The translations under genes were made by a program, and so were the position numbers. Source: Candidatus Heimdallarchaeota archaeon (GTDB lineage: Archaea; Asgardarchaeota; Heimdallarchaeia; Heimdallarchaeales; Heimdallarchaeaceae). Taken from it: a stretch of DNA of 64,000 nucleotides. The stretch is from assembly GCA_016840095.1 (NCBI GenBank), contig JAEOSZ010000024.1, forward strand, positions 44,958 through 108,957, given 5' to 3'. Below are positions 1 to 8,665 of this stretch, one piece after another (position 1 is the first letter of the stretch; the number at the start of each line of letters is the position of its first letter). The notes below the pieces were generated by a model. The model made no database searches. It had not been told where the DNA came from and saw only the letters and a program-made list of their open reading frames with translations.

Positions 1-1545
1 AAAGAAATTCTGGAAGTCTCTCAGGAGCTTGATGAGATAGTTAAGAAAGAGAGACAAATGATGAAAGCTTACCCTATGAGACGAGCTTTTGGAGAAGTCA
101 TCAATGTAGCTATTGGTACTCCATTGATTATTATAGCTATCCCAACAATAATTGTAAGAATATTCAAAATAGGATATGCAGTCTTCTTTTTCTCTTTCCC
201 CCATTTATCAACACTAGGACCTTTGGGTGCCCCCAATTTATTCAAAAATCTTGATCTAATTTATATTTTCGAACATTGGTTTAATCTCAAACCTATATGG
301 ACAATAACTCTCTTTGGTACTGGTCTTCTTGTTGTTTCTTGGATAGCAACAATTTTTGGTCCAATTTATGCATTATTTCATCAGTGTAGTCTATATCTTA
401 TGAGATGGGGAGCTTATAGATGGGCAAACATATACAGAAGTCTTGAAAACTTCTTTTCTCTGCCATATCATGCAGCTAAATCTTCTTTTAGCTTTTTTGA
501 TGCACCACCTGTTTCTACGGAAACAATGGTTGACTTTAGATTAGAAATCACGGAGGAAGTAACCGCTATGAAAGAGAAAGTTCAACAACTGCTTACTCTT
601 GATTCAAGAAAAGTTCCAGATAGATCTAAAGGGAATCTTGAAAGTTTGTTAAACGAAGCGGAACTCTCACTAAACGAATTAGATATATCCAAAATTACTA
701 GCCAAACTGGAAGAATCTTTGCTCTATTAATTTGGGATAATGAATCCTCTGCTATACCTTGGATCAGACAAGAAGCAAAAATTAGATTTGCCAAGAAAAA
801 TGATATGAGCAGAAAAGAAGTTAATAAAGCTTTCAAAGTTATTCTCAAAAAAATAGATGAAGGATATATTAGTGAAGATCTCTTCTCCTCAGTTCTTATA
901 ACTGGAGCCCTCAAAGGAGTAGCTAAGCAACAGACAAAATATGAGCAGATCATGCCAGATGTAGAATATCACAAACTTGCTATCTCTTTAGCTCTTGGTG
1001 CTCAACAATACATCAAAGATGAATTTACAGGTATTCCATGGTATATTAAATATGGTAAAAAACTAGCTGTGTTGATTGTTGCACCTTTAATGCCTTTTGT
1101 GATGTTGTTTTACATCTTCTACAGATATATTAGACATATTCTAGTTTCATTCTTCACAACTATTCTATCAATAGGTACAAGAAAAACTATTAGATTTTTC
1201 TCACACAGATTTAAAGAAATATCTGAAACTCTTACTACAACTTATGATTCTGTTAGACAAAGGGGGAGATCCTTTAGTTTCAAGGAAGATCTTAACATTG
1301 ATTTTGTTTCAATTTTCAAGACTGGTTTAATCTTTCTCATCAAACTTATTCCAATGATAATATGGTTATTCTTTAAGGGAATCTATAATTTCATAAGTCC
1401 AATCTGGACAAGAAGAAGTTTAGAAGAAAAACAACAAAGATCCTTTGAAAGAGATTTAACTACAGAATCTCTAATTGCAATGTACGAAGAAATATATGAC
1501 AAATTATTGATAACAGATTTACTTCTAACTCGTGAAACTGTTTGA
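1..1545 (+). CDS. Conserved membrane protein, 5'-truncated at the window edge
   Basis: The reading frame is open from base 1, and the 19 codons before the ATG at 58 still align with the paralogue that follows (KEILEVSQELDE against KEISEVANELDE). The true start therefore lies upstream of the window and 58 is an internal methionine. Two hydrophobic segments lie near the N-terminal side (about residues 12-40 and 75-105 counted from 58), then a soluble, charged middle part, then two further hydrophobic stretches near residues 340-365 and 420-445. The best conserved block is GAYRWA...LENFF..PY.AAKSSFSFFDAPP. I do not recognise the family. It is followed directly by its paralogue on the same strand, so the two probably act together or as alternative forms. 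Confidence 0.75.
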   Translation, partial: KEILEVSQELDEIVKKERQMMKAYPMRRAFGEVINVAIGTPLIIIAIPTIIVRIFKIGYAVFFFSFPHLSTLGPLGAPNLFKNLDLIYIFEHWFNLKPIWTITLFGTGLLVVSWIATIFGPIYALFHQCSLYLMRWGAYRWANIYRSLENFFSLPYHAAKSSFSFFDAPPVSTETMVDFRLEITEEVTAMKEKVQQLLTLDSRKVPDRSKGNLESLLNEAELSLNELDISKITSQTGRIFALLIWDNESSAIPWIRQEAKIRFAKKNDMSRKEVNKAFKVILKKIDEGYISEDLFSSVLITGALKGVAKQQTKYEQIMPDVEYHKLAISLALGAQQYIKDEFTGIPWYIKYGKKLAVLIVAPLMPFVMLFYIFYRYIRHILVSFFTTILSIGTRKTIRFFSHRFKEISETLTTTYDSVRQRGRSFSFKEDLNIDFVSIFKTGLIFLIKLIPMIIWLFFKGIYNFISPIWTRRSLEEKQQRSFERDLTTESLIAMYEEIYDKLLITDLLLTRETV

Positions 1546-1601
1546 TTTTCCCTTTTGATAGTTACGCAACTTTAAAATTTACCTTTGATATTGTTTATGT
1601 A

Positions 1602-3338
1602 ATGGCTTTTTCAGAGAGTGAGAACAAGTCTAAGAAAGTAGATGAAGAAGTGGATGAAGAAACCACAGAAGAAACTCCTGAATCCAAAGAAAAGGATAAA
1701 AACGAGAAATCTAAGGATAGGAAAATATCATTCACTATTTTATCAATTCTAATCACCATAATTTCAGTAAGTGCAAAATTTGCATTGGTAATTTTTGATA
1801 TCTTTATCCCAAAAGCTTTGCGTGAATATGTTCCGTTCTTTAATATGATTAGAAAAATAACTCTTCCAGTCTCTGAAATAATGGCAGGAAAGAAATCAAA
1901 AGAAATTTCTGAAGTTGCAAATGAGTTAGACGAACTATCTCTGAGAGAGAACAAAGTCATGAAAAACTATCCATTAAGAAGAACAATTGGTCAAGCAATG
2001 AGTATGGGAATTTCACCCATAATCTTGGTATTAATTCCAACAATAATTTGGGGGGAGGGAATTGTGAACATGGTTAAAGCACAATGGCCAGCTTTGCCAA
2101 CAGCTATCATAATTATTGGAATGGGAACTATAATGTTACTTATATCATGGCTAGTAACTTTATTTGGTCCTCTCTATGTAGTATTTCATAATTCTAGTAA
2201 ATATTTACTTAAGATGGGAGCTTATAGATGGGCTTCTATCTATCAAGACTTAGAAAATTTCTTTGCTATACCCTATTATGCTGCAAAGTCATCATTTTCG
2301 TTCTTTGACGCACCTCCAATTTCTAGTGAAACTCTAGAGGAATTCAAGCTGGATATAAAGGAGGAAATAGATACTGTAAAAGAGAAAGTTGAAGGCTTAT
2401 TAGCTTTGGATACTAAAAATGTCCCAGAAAGATCAAAACAGGAACTAGAAAAACTTCTCAAGAAAATCGATATACCTATAACAGAATTTGATTTAGCTAA
2501 AGTTAAGGATTCTACTTCTAGAACATTTGCACTATTAATCTGGAGTAAGGAACAGTCTATTCTTCCTTGGAGAAGAAAAGAAGCTTTAGAACGATTTGCT
2601 GTAAGAAATCAGTTGACTCCAGAAAAAGCTGAAGAAGCATTCTATACCTTAAATAGAAAAAGGAAAGAAGAAGGAATAGAAGAAGAAACAATCAAGTCAA
2701 TTTTAATTACAGGTGCTTTGAAAGGAATTGAAAAACAAGAGGAGAAATACAAACAAATCATTACTGATATAGAAATTAACAAGCTAGCAATATCACTTGC
2801 TTTGGGTACAGAACAGTATTTGGAAGACATTTATCGTACTTTACCAAAATTCGTTGTTGTTTTGAAAGCAATTGGAGTTTCAATACTAGCCATTTTGATG
2901 CCATTTCTATTAATTGTACTAGCAATCTTACTATATATAAAACACATAATATTTACTTTAGTCAAAACTATTTTCTCAAGAGGTACCATACAAATACACA
3001 AGTATATTGGTAAGAGATTTTCAGAAATCAAAGGTAATCTGATCGAAACTTATCAATCAGTTAAGAAGAAAGGTAAAGAATTCAGTTTCAAAGAAGATTT
3101 GAATTTCAATTTCAAAAATTCTTTCATAATTTTTAGTAAATTTTTCCTTAAATTCTTATTAGCATTGATCAAATTAGTAACTTTATGGCCATTCTGGAAA
3201 GCTCTCTATATCCGAATTGTCAAACTTATTCAAAGAAGAAGACCTGAGAATAAAATGAGAAAAATGTTTGAAAAAGAACTTACAACAGAATCTCTAGTTT
3301 TTATGTATCAGGAGATTTATGAGAAGTTTATTGTTTAA
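1602..3338 (+). CDS. Conserved membrane protein, full-length paralogue of the preceding gene
   Basis: The longest frame begins at a TTG (1542) overlapping the previous stop, but the ATG at 1602 is the better start. It opens a strongly acidic N-terminus (SESENKSKK..., about 40 residues of E, D, K), and a TATA-like TTTAAAAT at 1571-1578 sits about 24 bases before it, which suits leaderless transcription. The acidic tail is followed by a hydrophobic segment, the conserved GAYRWASIY and AAKSSFSFFDAPP blocks, a helical cytosolic-looking centre, and two C-terminal hydrophobic regions. Its end (ELTTESLVFMYQEIYEK) matches the end of the upstream paralogue. The function is unknown; the closeness of the pair indicates tandem duplication. 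Confidence 0.75.
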   Translation: MAFSESENKSKKVDEEVDEETTEETPESKEKDKNEKSKDRKISFTILSILITIISVSAKFALVIFDIFIPKALREYVPFFNMIRKITLPVSEIMAGKKSKEISEVANELDELSLRENKVMKNYPLRRTIGQAMSMGISPIILVLIPTIIWGEGIVNMVKAQWPALPTAIIIIGMGTIMLLISWLVTLFGPLYVVFHNSSKYLLKMGAYRWASIYQDLENFFAIPYYAAKSSFSFFDAPPISSETLEEFKLDIKEEIDTVKEKVEGLLALDTKNVPERSKQELEKLLKKIDIPITEFDLAKVKDSTSRTFALLIWSKEQSILPWRRKEALERFAVRNQLTPEKAEEAFYTLNRKRKEEGIEEETIKSILITGALKGIEKQEEKYKQIITDIEINKLAISLALGTEQYLEDIYRTLPKFVVVLKAIGVSILAILMPFLLIVLAILLYIKHIIFTLVKTIFSRGTIQIHKYIGKRFSEIKGNLIETYQSVKKKGKEFSFKEDLNFNFKNSFIIFSKFFLKFLLALIKLVTLWPFWKALYIRIVKLIQRRRPENKMRKMFEKELTTESLVFMYQEIYEKFIV

Positions 3339-3443
3339 TAGAAAATAAGACACATACTCACTTCTGGGTAGCAAAACTTAAAAACGTGACACAATCTAAT
3401 TTTCTTGCTCCTAAGAACATAGATTCAATAGAGAGGTAGAATT

Positions 3444-4508
3444 ATGACAAAAACTGATGAACCAGCTCTTAAAAAATTTGGACCTGCTTTGGTTTCTCTA
3501 GCTAACGCAGCACGAGCCTTCGATGCACCTGTGAGATATCCAGTTTTATTTAGTGCACCATTTCTAGGAAGTGGTGGATTCAAAGGAACAATGGCTTTTC
3601 CAAGAATGTCTTCATTTGTTACTTTGATTGAACATTTCTTTGGTTTAATCATCCTCTTTCCAATACTATTATTTGCAAGGGGATTTAGTAAACTGAAAGA
3701 AGCTATGAAAAGTTTTACTAAACTTGAATGGTTTGCAGTTATCTTCATCTCAGTAGGAGGGTCTGCTCTAGGATTATTTTTCTTCCTGGTCTCCTTCGCA
3801 TTAGGTAATCCAACTATTGCTATTCTTTTGCAAAAAGCTCAACCTCTAATTACATTTATTTTTGCTTTTTTTATTCTGAAGGAGAGACCTACTAAATGGT
3901 TTTGGGGTGCTTTAGCTCTATCATTAATTGGAATTGGGCTTATAGTTACACCTGATATTATCGCAAGCTCACAGACATTCGATTATTCAGGATTAGTTGC
4001 AATATTATGTTCATTAATTGCAGCAACTTTGTGGGGAGGTTCTACAGTATTTGGAAGAATATTAACTAAAAAAGTCGATTACTGGGATCTTACTTTACTA
4101 CGATATGTTGGAGGTTTTCTTTTCTTACTAATTTTCAACATTATTCTCTTTACTTATACTAAAGATTATTATGGGATGCTTGGTCAATCAGTTAGCGTAT
4201 TTGGGCCATTTAACTGGAACTGGCCAATAATTGTATGTATTTTATTCTCAACAATTTTTACAGGAGGTATTCTACCTCTTGCTCTATATTATTTTGGTCT
4301 AAAAAGATCTAAAGCTTCAGTAGCAGGTTTAGCAGAATTAGCTTTTCCTCTACTAGCAATTGTTGTGAATTATTACTTCTTAGGATTCGGACTTGATTGG
4401 TTTCAAGGAGCTGGAGCAATAATACTTCTCATAACGATTTCAGCATTATCATTTATTAATGCTAAAGAAATGGAGAAAAAACCAAATAATCTGAAAGAAA
4501 CAAAGTAA
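3444..4508 (+). CDS. EamA/DMT-superfamily transporter
   Basis: The 354-residue protein has about ten hydrophobic helices in two similar halves, as in drug/metabolite transporters with two EamA domains. The first half carries the typical segment ending ILKERPTKWFWGALALSLIGIGLIV, and the second half ends with a corresponding LAFPLLAIVVNYYFLGF region. Such proteins export or import small metabolites across the cytoplasmic membrane; the substrate cannot be read from sequence. The roughly 45-residue N-terminal stretch before the first helix is longer than usual. A GAGGT ribosome-binding motif at 3433-3437 supports the ATG at 3444. The gene stands alone, with opposite-strand genes downstream. Confidence 0.8.
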   Translation: MTKTDEPALKKFGPALVSLANAARAFDAPVRYPVLFSAPFLGSGGFKGTMAFPRMSSFVTLIEHFFGLIILFPILLFARGFSKLKEAMKSFTKLEWFAVIFISVGGSALGLFFFLVSFALGNPTIAILLQKAQPLITFIFAFFILKERPTKWFWGALALSLIGIGLIVTPDIIASSQTFDYSGLVAILCSLIAATLWGGSTVFGRILTKKVDYWDLTLLRYVGGFLFLLIFNIILFTYTKDYYGMLGQSVSVFGPFNWNWPIIVCILFSTIFTGGILPLALYYFGLKRSKASVAGLAELAFPLLAIVVNYYFLGFGLDWFQGAGAIILLITISALSFINAKEMEKKPNNLKETK

Positions 4509-4510
4509 AG

Positions 4511-5074
4511 TTACCAATCGATTCCAAAGGTTATTTCCAGAATATTAGGTCCCAGAACTTTACCTTGATTGAAGTTAAGCAGAGTAATTCTATTCTTAAG
4601 ATAAGAGCGAACATCATTTAACAAAATTTCATAACTGGTACTATCTATTTCTTTTTCAAGATGAAGAGTTACTCCAAACATTTTCATTGCACTGTCATAT
4701 TCGATATCGACTTCTGTAAAAGTGTGTTTGAAAAATTTAGATGAAAACATTTCTTGAATTTCTGTATATCTTTCAGTCAAGAACCATTCTGGTACAAGTT
4801 CAGCTTCTTCTTCAGTAACTTCTTTGTATGCTTCCTTCTTCTTATCGTGGTAATCACCTAAAAGCTTGAAGATTAGTTCATTAACTCTTAAGAGAAGATA
4901 ATCATTTAAACTATCACCTGGAAGAATTCTCCTCTTAACATGTTCATAGTAATCACTAAACATCTCATCACTATAATGAATCATTTTAGATTCAAACCAT
5001 TTTCCCACTATATCTAATACATTGCTTATATCGAATTCAAATATAATCTTGTTTGTTTTTTCTTCTTCAGTCAT
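4511..5074 (-). CDS. Hypothetical protein, about 187 residues
   Basis: The frame can be extended to a TTG at 5089, but ATG at 5074 gives the start MTEEEKTNK and has a GGGAGTG purine run about 9 bases upstream. The protein is acidic and soluble with mixed helices and strands, and has no signal peptide, membrane segment, cysteine motif or recognisable catalytic motif. It ends two bases from the stop of the convergent transporter gene. I do not recognise the family. Confidence 0.65.
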   Translation of the reverse strand: MTEEEKTNKIIFEFDISNVLDIVGKWFESKMIHYSDEMFSDYYEHVKRRILPGDSLNDYLLLRVNELIFKLLGDYHDKKKEAYKEVTEEEAELVPEWFLTERYTEIQEMFSSKFFKHTFTEVDIEYDSAMKMFGVTLHLEKEIDSTSYEILLNDVRSYLKNRITLLNFNQGKVLGPNILEITFGIDW

Positions 5075-5212
5075 CTGAAGCACTCCCAAGTGAATATTAT
5101 AGTATATATGTAACTTCTTGCTTATATATTATTCTGATATTCCAAAAAGATTCAAAGACAGGTCGAAAAAAATAAAGAAAAGGAAGATATAGTTAAAGTA
5201 AATTCTCTTTCA

Positions 5213-5362
5213 CTAGTATCTTTTTCTATGTTTTTGATGACATTCCCTGCAATAAACTGGTCTTTCTCCATCAGGTTTGAATGGTACTTCTGCTTCTTGT
5301 CCACAGTCAGAACAGTTGATTTTGTGCATCTCTCTGGGTTCATCATTACGTCTATATCCCAT
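5213..5362 (-). CDS. 49-residue CxxC zinc-ribbon protein
   Basis: A short frame from ATG (5362) to TAG (5213) encodes a protein with CSDC at residues 17-20 and CREC at 38-41, separated by EVPFKPDGERPVY, and a basic tail KHRKRY. This CxxC-x(17)-CxxC layout with PDG.RPVYCREC is characteristic of small archaeal zinc-ribbon proteins of unknown function (also known as fused domains in larger proteins). Fifty-codon genes fall below usual length cut-offs, so it is easy to miss; a longer frame over the same bases has no such motif and is a shadow. It probably binds zinc and perhaps nucleic acid. It lies alone between minus-strand genes. Confidence 0.8.
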   Translation of the reverse strand: MGYRRNDEPREMHKINCSDCGQEAEVPFKPDGERPVYCRECHQKHRKRY

Positions 5363-5514
5363 TTAATTCACCTATGTTTTGCATTATAATACCTCAGACC
5401 AAAGAAAGAAGAAGAAACTAATTTACTTATACTACTACTCAATTTAGAAACTCACTATTATATGCTTTGCTTTGGTTAATTGATTGGTATTAAAACTTAT
5501 TCATGAATAGAATT

Positions 5515-6738
5515 TTACAACTCATAATCGAATATTACTTTTATTGCTTGATTTTTCCGTTTATTAAAGGCTAAACTTATAGCACTTTTATAATCTGATA
5601 GAGGGAATCTATGAGTAATAATTTCAGAAATAGTAGAAGGAATTTTCTTAGTTTTTAGCAAATCAATTACAATCTCAAAAGTTGATTTTTTCTCTCCATT
5701 CCAATCTTCAATTCCATGAATAAGTGATCCTAGTAAATCAACTTCCTGATACCATACAGGGGAGAAATCAAATTTACCTTGCTTAAGATCAATTCCTAAA
5801 ACCATAACCTTTCCTTTACCTTTTGCCCATCTTAAAGAATTGTGTATAGTTGATGGATTTCCTACACAGTCAAAAATCAGATCAAATCCTCCAATGTAGG
5901 TTCTATTACCAAAGTATCCTTTGTACTGGACAGCTCTAGTTTTGTTTATTAGAAAATCATCTATTTCCTTGATTCCTAAAGTTTCATTTGCTCCAAGTTT
6001 TTTAGCAATTTCAGCTTGAAAACCATATTTAGCCATAACAACTATGTTAGCGTTTGGTTGGATAGCTTTTAAACTTGCCAAAGTACATAATCCGATAGTT
6101 CCTGCACCGATTATGAGAATGTTAGTATCAACAACAGGTTTAGCTCTAAGCACACCTCTCAGAGAACAAGATAAAGGTTCAATCAAGATCGCTTGATCAT
6201 TAGTAATTTCTTCAGGTAGAACCACAAGCTGATTTTCATGATATTTGAAAGCTGTACTCCATCCTCCAGCTGCATCATATTCTGTGAATTCTGCAAATTG
6301 ACCTGCTTTCTCACATAACCAAAAATCACCTTCTTCACATCTGGGACAGATTTCTTCTTCCTGATGCAAAATACAACATGGACCTTTCTGTACAACTGTT
6401 CTATCCCCTTTCTTCAATTTTGACACACTTTCTCCTAATTCTACAATTTCTCCTACACATTCATGTCCCATGTGTCTTGGGGATGGAGAAGGAACTATAG
6501 TTGGTGCTACATCTAAATCAAAATCTAGATCAATAAGATGTAAATCTGACCCACAAATACCACCTCTAAGTGTCTTTGTTAGAACCTCATTAGATTTCTC
6601 TATTTCAAAGGTGTGGTTCTTCTTATGGACAATAGGTCCAACTTTGGAGAAAATGACTTTGCTCCAAAATGGTTTCAAAGCTTTTGATAAAAGAACTTTA
6701 GGAATTGATGGATCAAAATAAACAACTTCAGCATCCAT
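5515..6738 (-). CDS. Zinc-dependent alcohol dehydrogenase family oxidoreductase (MDR superfamily)
   Basis: This 407-residue protein has the two MDR domains. The N-terminal catalytic domain carries CGSD (Cys62), GHE (residues 91-93) and a structural-zinc cysteine cluster at 121/122, 131, 134 and 142. The Rossmann domain follows with IIGAGTIGLCTLASL. Such enzymes oxidise alcohols or polyols with NAD(P)+; threonine or sorbitol dehydrogenase-like members are the closest in layout, but the substrate is not determined. The roughly 50-residue N-terminal extension before the usual beginning is slightly long. It lies 32 bases downstream of the thiamine-operon kinase on the same strand and may be co-transcribed, although no thiamine role is evident. 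Confidence 0.85.
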   Translation of the reverse strand: MDAEVVYFDPSIPKVLLSKALKPFWSKVIFSKVGPIVHKKNHTFEIEKSNEVLTKTLRGGICGSDLHLIDLDFDLDVAPTIVPSPSPRHMGHECVGEIVELGESVSKLKKGDRTVVQKGPCCILHQEEEICPRCEEGDFWLCEKAGQFAEFTEYDAAGGWSTAFKYHENQLVVLPEEITNDQAILIEPLSCSLRGVLRAKPVVDTNILIIGAGTIGLCTLASLKAIQPNANIVVMAKYGFQAEIAKKLGANETLGIKEIDDFLINKTRAVQYKGYFGNRTYIGGFDLIFDCVGNPSTIHNSLRWAKGKGKVMVLGIDLKQGKFDFSPVWYQEVDLLGSLIHGIEDWNGEKKSTFEIVIDLLKTKKIPSTISEIITHRFPLSDYKSAISLAFNKRKNQAIKVIFDYEL

Positions 6739-6770
6739 ACAAGAATGTAGAATAACTTGTTTTTATAGAT

Positions 6771-7622
6771 TTAGGGTTTCTCTATATCATAGAATATTTC
6801 TTTGTTTTTCTTCAGATATCCATGTCTCCATAATCTTTCTAATATATCTACTAAATCGTGGTAGAATTTTTCAAGATTTCCAGGTATCGAAAGTTGTATT
6901 GGGATCCCATGAGCTTTTGCATAATAGTTAAAATACTGAAAATCAAAAAATGGAAGTTCTGTTCTAGAAAATTCCCAGTCTAGAAGTTTGACATCACCAT
7001 CATTAATAATGAAATTTGGAGGTATCAAATCTCCATGAACATGAGTAATGTATTTAGAATGATCATCTAGTATTTCAGATTGTCTTATTGTTAATTTCCT
7101 TAGTTTGTCTATCAGTTTCTTCGGATATTCATCTGTTGAAGAGGAAACCAACTCAAGTATTGATGAATAGTATTTGAGTACATCATCTTTCAAAGACTTT
7201 GACTCTTTTCTTGTTTTCTTGTGAACTTTCTTAATTAGCTCAGTTATGAGAGCTGGATTCAGATTATTATAATCTACTAAGTGGAGCTCTACTCCTACTA
7301 AGTATTCATAAACAATGATACCTGATTTACTTGACCAGATCAGTTGAGGTGCTATATCTCCTCCGAATAGTTCGAGTGAATGTTTTTCTCTTTCAAATCT
7401 TAATTCAGATTTATAGATTTCATTTTTTGAGAATATTTTGCAAACAGCTAATGGATTATTCTTCTTTCCAGAAATTAGATACTTTTGATTAGTATAGCCT
7501 TTCTCAATAGGTTGCCAACTAAACTCTTGATAATCTTTAAAAGATTCAATTATAGCTATTTCTATTTTAGTTTTTAACTCCTCAGAAATCAGATTAGAAC
7601 GACCTCCGATGAAGAAACACAA
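6771..7622 (-). CDS. APH/choline-kinase family phosphotransferase, probable thiamine kinase
   Basis: The catalytic loop HGDLIPPN (His196, Asp198, Asn203) and the metal-binding LLDWE (Asp215) identify an aminoglycoside/choline-kinase-like fold. It is the last gene of a thiamine transporter operon; E. coli ThiK belongs to the same fold, so phosphorylation of imported thiamine to thiamine phosphate is the likeliest role (inference from context). The start is odd: the frame has no ATG or GTG near the beginning. The only standard candidate is a TTG at 7622 inside the ATPase gene with a poor upstream site. A strong GGAGGT at 7602-7607 points instead to CTG at 7592, which overlaps the upstream stop as CTGA. 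The N-terminus may therefore begin at ISEELKTK. Confidence 0.8.
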   Translation of the reverse strand: MCFFIGGRSNLISEELKTKIEIAIIESFKDYQEFSWQPIEKGYTNQKYLISGKKNNPLAVCKIFSKNEIYKSELRFEREKHSLELFGGDIAPQLIWSSKSGIIVYEYLVGVELHLVDYNNLNPALITELIKKVHKKTRKESKSLKDDVLKYYSSILELVSSSTDEYPKKLIDKLRKLTIRQSEILDDHSKYITHVHGDLIPPNFIINDGDVKLLDWEFSRTELPFFDFQYFNYYAKAHGIPIQLSIPGNLEKFYHDLVDILERLWRHGYLKKNKEIFYDIEKP

Positions 7623-8665
7623 ATCTTCAATATTTTATTGGAAGCAGTGTCAATATTAAATGTTGCTTTCTTACAATCAGCCTTAATATATTCGTGATTA
7701 GTGTCTTCCAAATCTATAACAAGACGATAATATTCTTCATCTTTCTCGATGATTGATTTTACTCTCCCATGAAGTTCTAGATTATCTTCAAGTGCACAGT
7801 CATTTTGTGTTATTTTGATTGAGGTAGGTGGAACTCTAATACCTGTTATTTTTCTATCAATTTTAAAAGGTAAATTAAAGGTACCTATAGAGGTTGATAG
7901 TTTAGTTCCTTCATCTTTAGAATTAATGTAATCTACCGACCAGATATTTGGAGTGCCCATGATTTTTGCTATTAGGTAATTTTTAGGAATTTTGTCAACT
8001 TCTATTACACTACCAATTTGTTGGATTTTGCCATCGTACATTACAGCTACTCTGTCACTGATTAGTCTGCTTTCCTCTTGGTTGTGTGTAACATAAAGAG
8101 TAGTAATTTCTGTTTCCTTTTGAATTCGTCTTATTGTTAAAGCTAAAGATTCCCTACTAGAAGCATCGATGCTTGAAAGAGGTTCATCGAGCAGTAGTAG
8201 ATTGGGTTTTATAGCTAGTGCTCGAGCTAGCGCTACTCGCTGTTTTTGCCCCCCACTGATTTCACTTGGTAATCGTTCTAATAATTCCTGAATTTGAGTA
8301 ATTTCAGAAATCCACTTTATTCTCTCTTCAACTTCTTCTTTAGGTAATTTATGAGCTTCTAATCCAAAAGCAATATTCCGTTTTATGTTCATGTGTGGAA
8401 ATAGCACTTGAGCTTGAGGAACATACCCAACTTTCCTTCTTTGAGGTTTAAAGTCAGTTATATCTTCCTGATCAAATAGAATTTCTCCCTCTTCAGGTTG
8501 TATGATTCCAGCTATTATCTTCAGAAGACTTGTCTTTCCACATCCACTCTCTCCAAGAAGAACTAATAATTCACCATCAAGGATTTCCAAATCAAAATTG
8601 TCTATTATCAGTTTTTTTTCATATTTCATTGATAAACTCTTTATGTTAACATTAACCATTTTCAC
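7589..8665 (-). CDS. thiQ: Thiamine ABC transporter ATP-binding protein
   Basis: This is a complete ABC ATPase: Walker A GESGCGKT (residues 38-45), Q-loop region, signature SGGQKQR, Walker B LLLLDEP, and the H-loop in YVTHNQEE. A C-terminal extension of about 120 residues resembles the TOBE-like domain of iron, sulphate and spermidine importers, longer than in bacterial ThiQ. The start is GTG at 8665, forming a GTGA overlap with the permease stop; an ATG lies two codons later. It energises uptake together with the preceding permease and binding protein. Assignment to thiamine rests on the binding protein, the neighbouring ThiR regulator and the kinase; an iron or other thiamine-pyrimidine substrate is less likely. 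Confidence 0.85.
   Translation of the reverse strand: MKMVNVNIKSLSMKYEKKLIIDNFDLEILDGELLVLLGESGCGKTSLLKIIAGIIQPEEGEILFDQEDITDFKPQRRKVGYVPQAQVLFPHMNIKRNIAFGLEAHKLPKEEVEERIKWISEITQIQELLERLPSEISGGQKQRVALARALAIKPNLLLLDEPLSSIDASSRESLALTIRRIQKETEITTLYVTHNQEESRLISDRVAVMYDGKIQQIGSVIEVDKIPKNYLIAKIMGTPNIWSVDYINSKDEGTKLSTSIGTFNLPFKIDRKITGIRVPPTSIKITQNDCALEDNLELHGRVKSIIEKDEEYYRLVIDLEDTNHEYIKADCKKATFNIDTASNKILKICVSSSEVVLI

Noticed and set aside
582..953. Opposite-strand frame inside the first membrane-protein gene
   Set aside because: It lies fully within a conserved gene on the other strand and its protein has no recognisable motif, so it is a shadow. The same holds for the other opposite-strand frames inside long genes, such as 1595-1960, 8717-9037, 39436-39663, 50009-50311 and 62358-62603.
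5152..5346. 64-codon minus-strand frame near the zinc ribbon
   Set aside because: A different frame over the same bases encodes the paired CxxC zinc ribbon with good family features, so this longer frame is a shadow.
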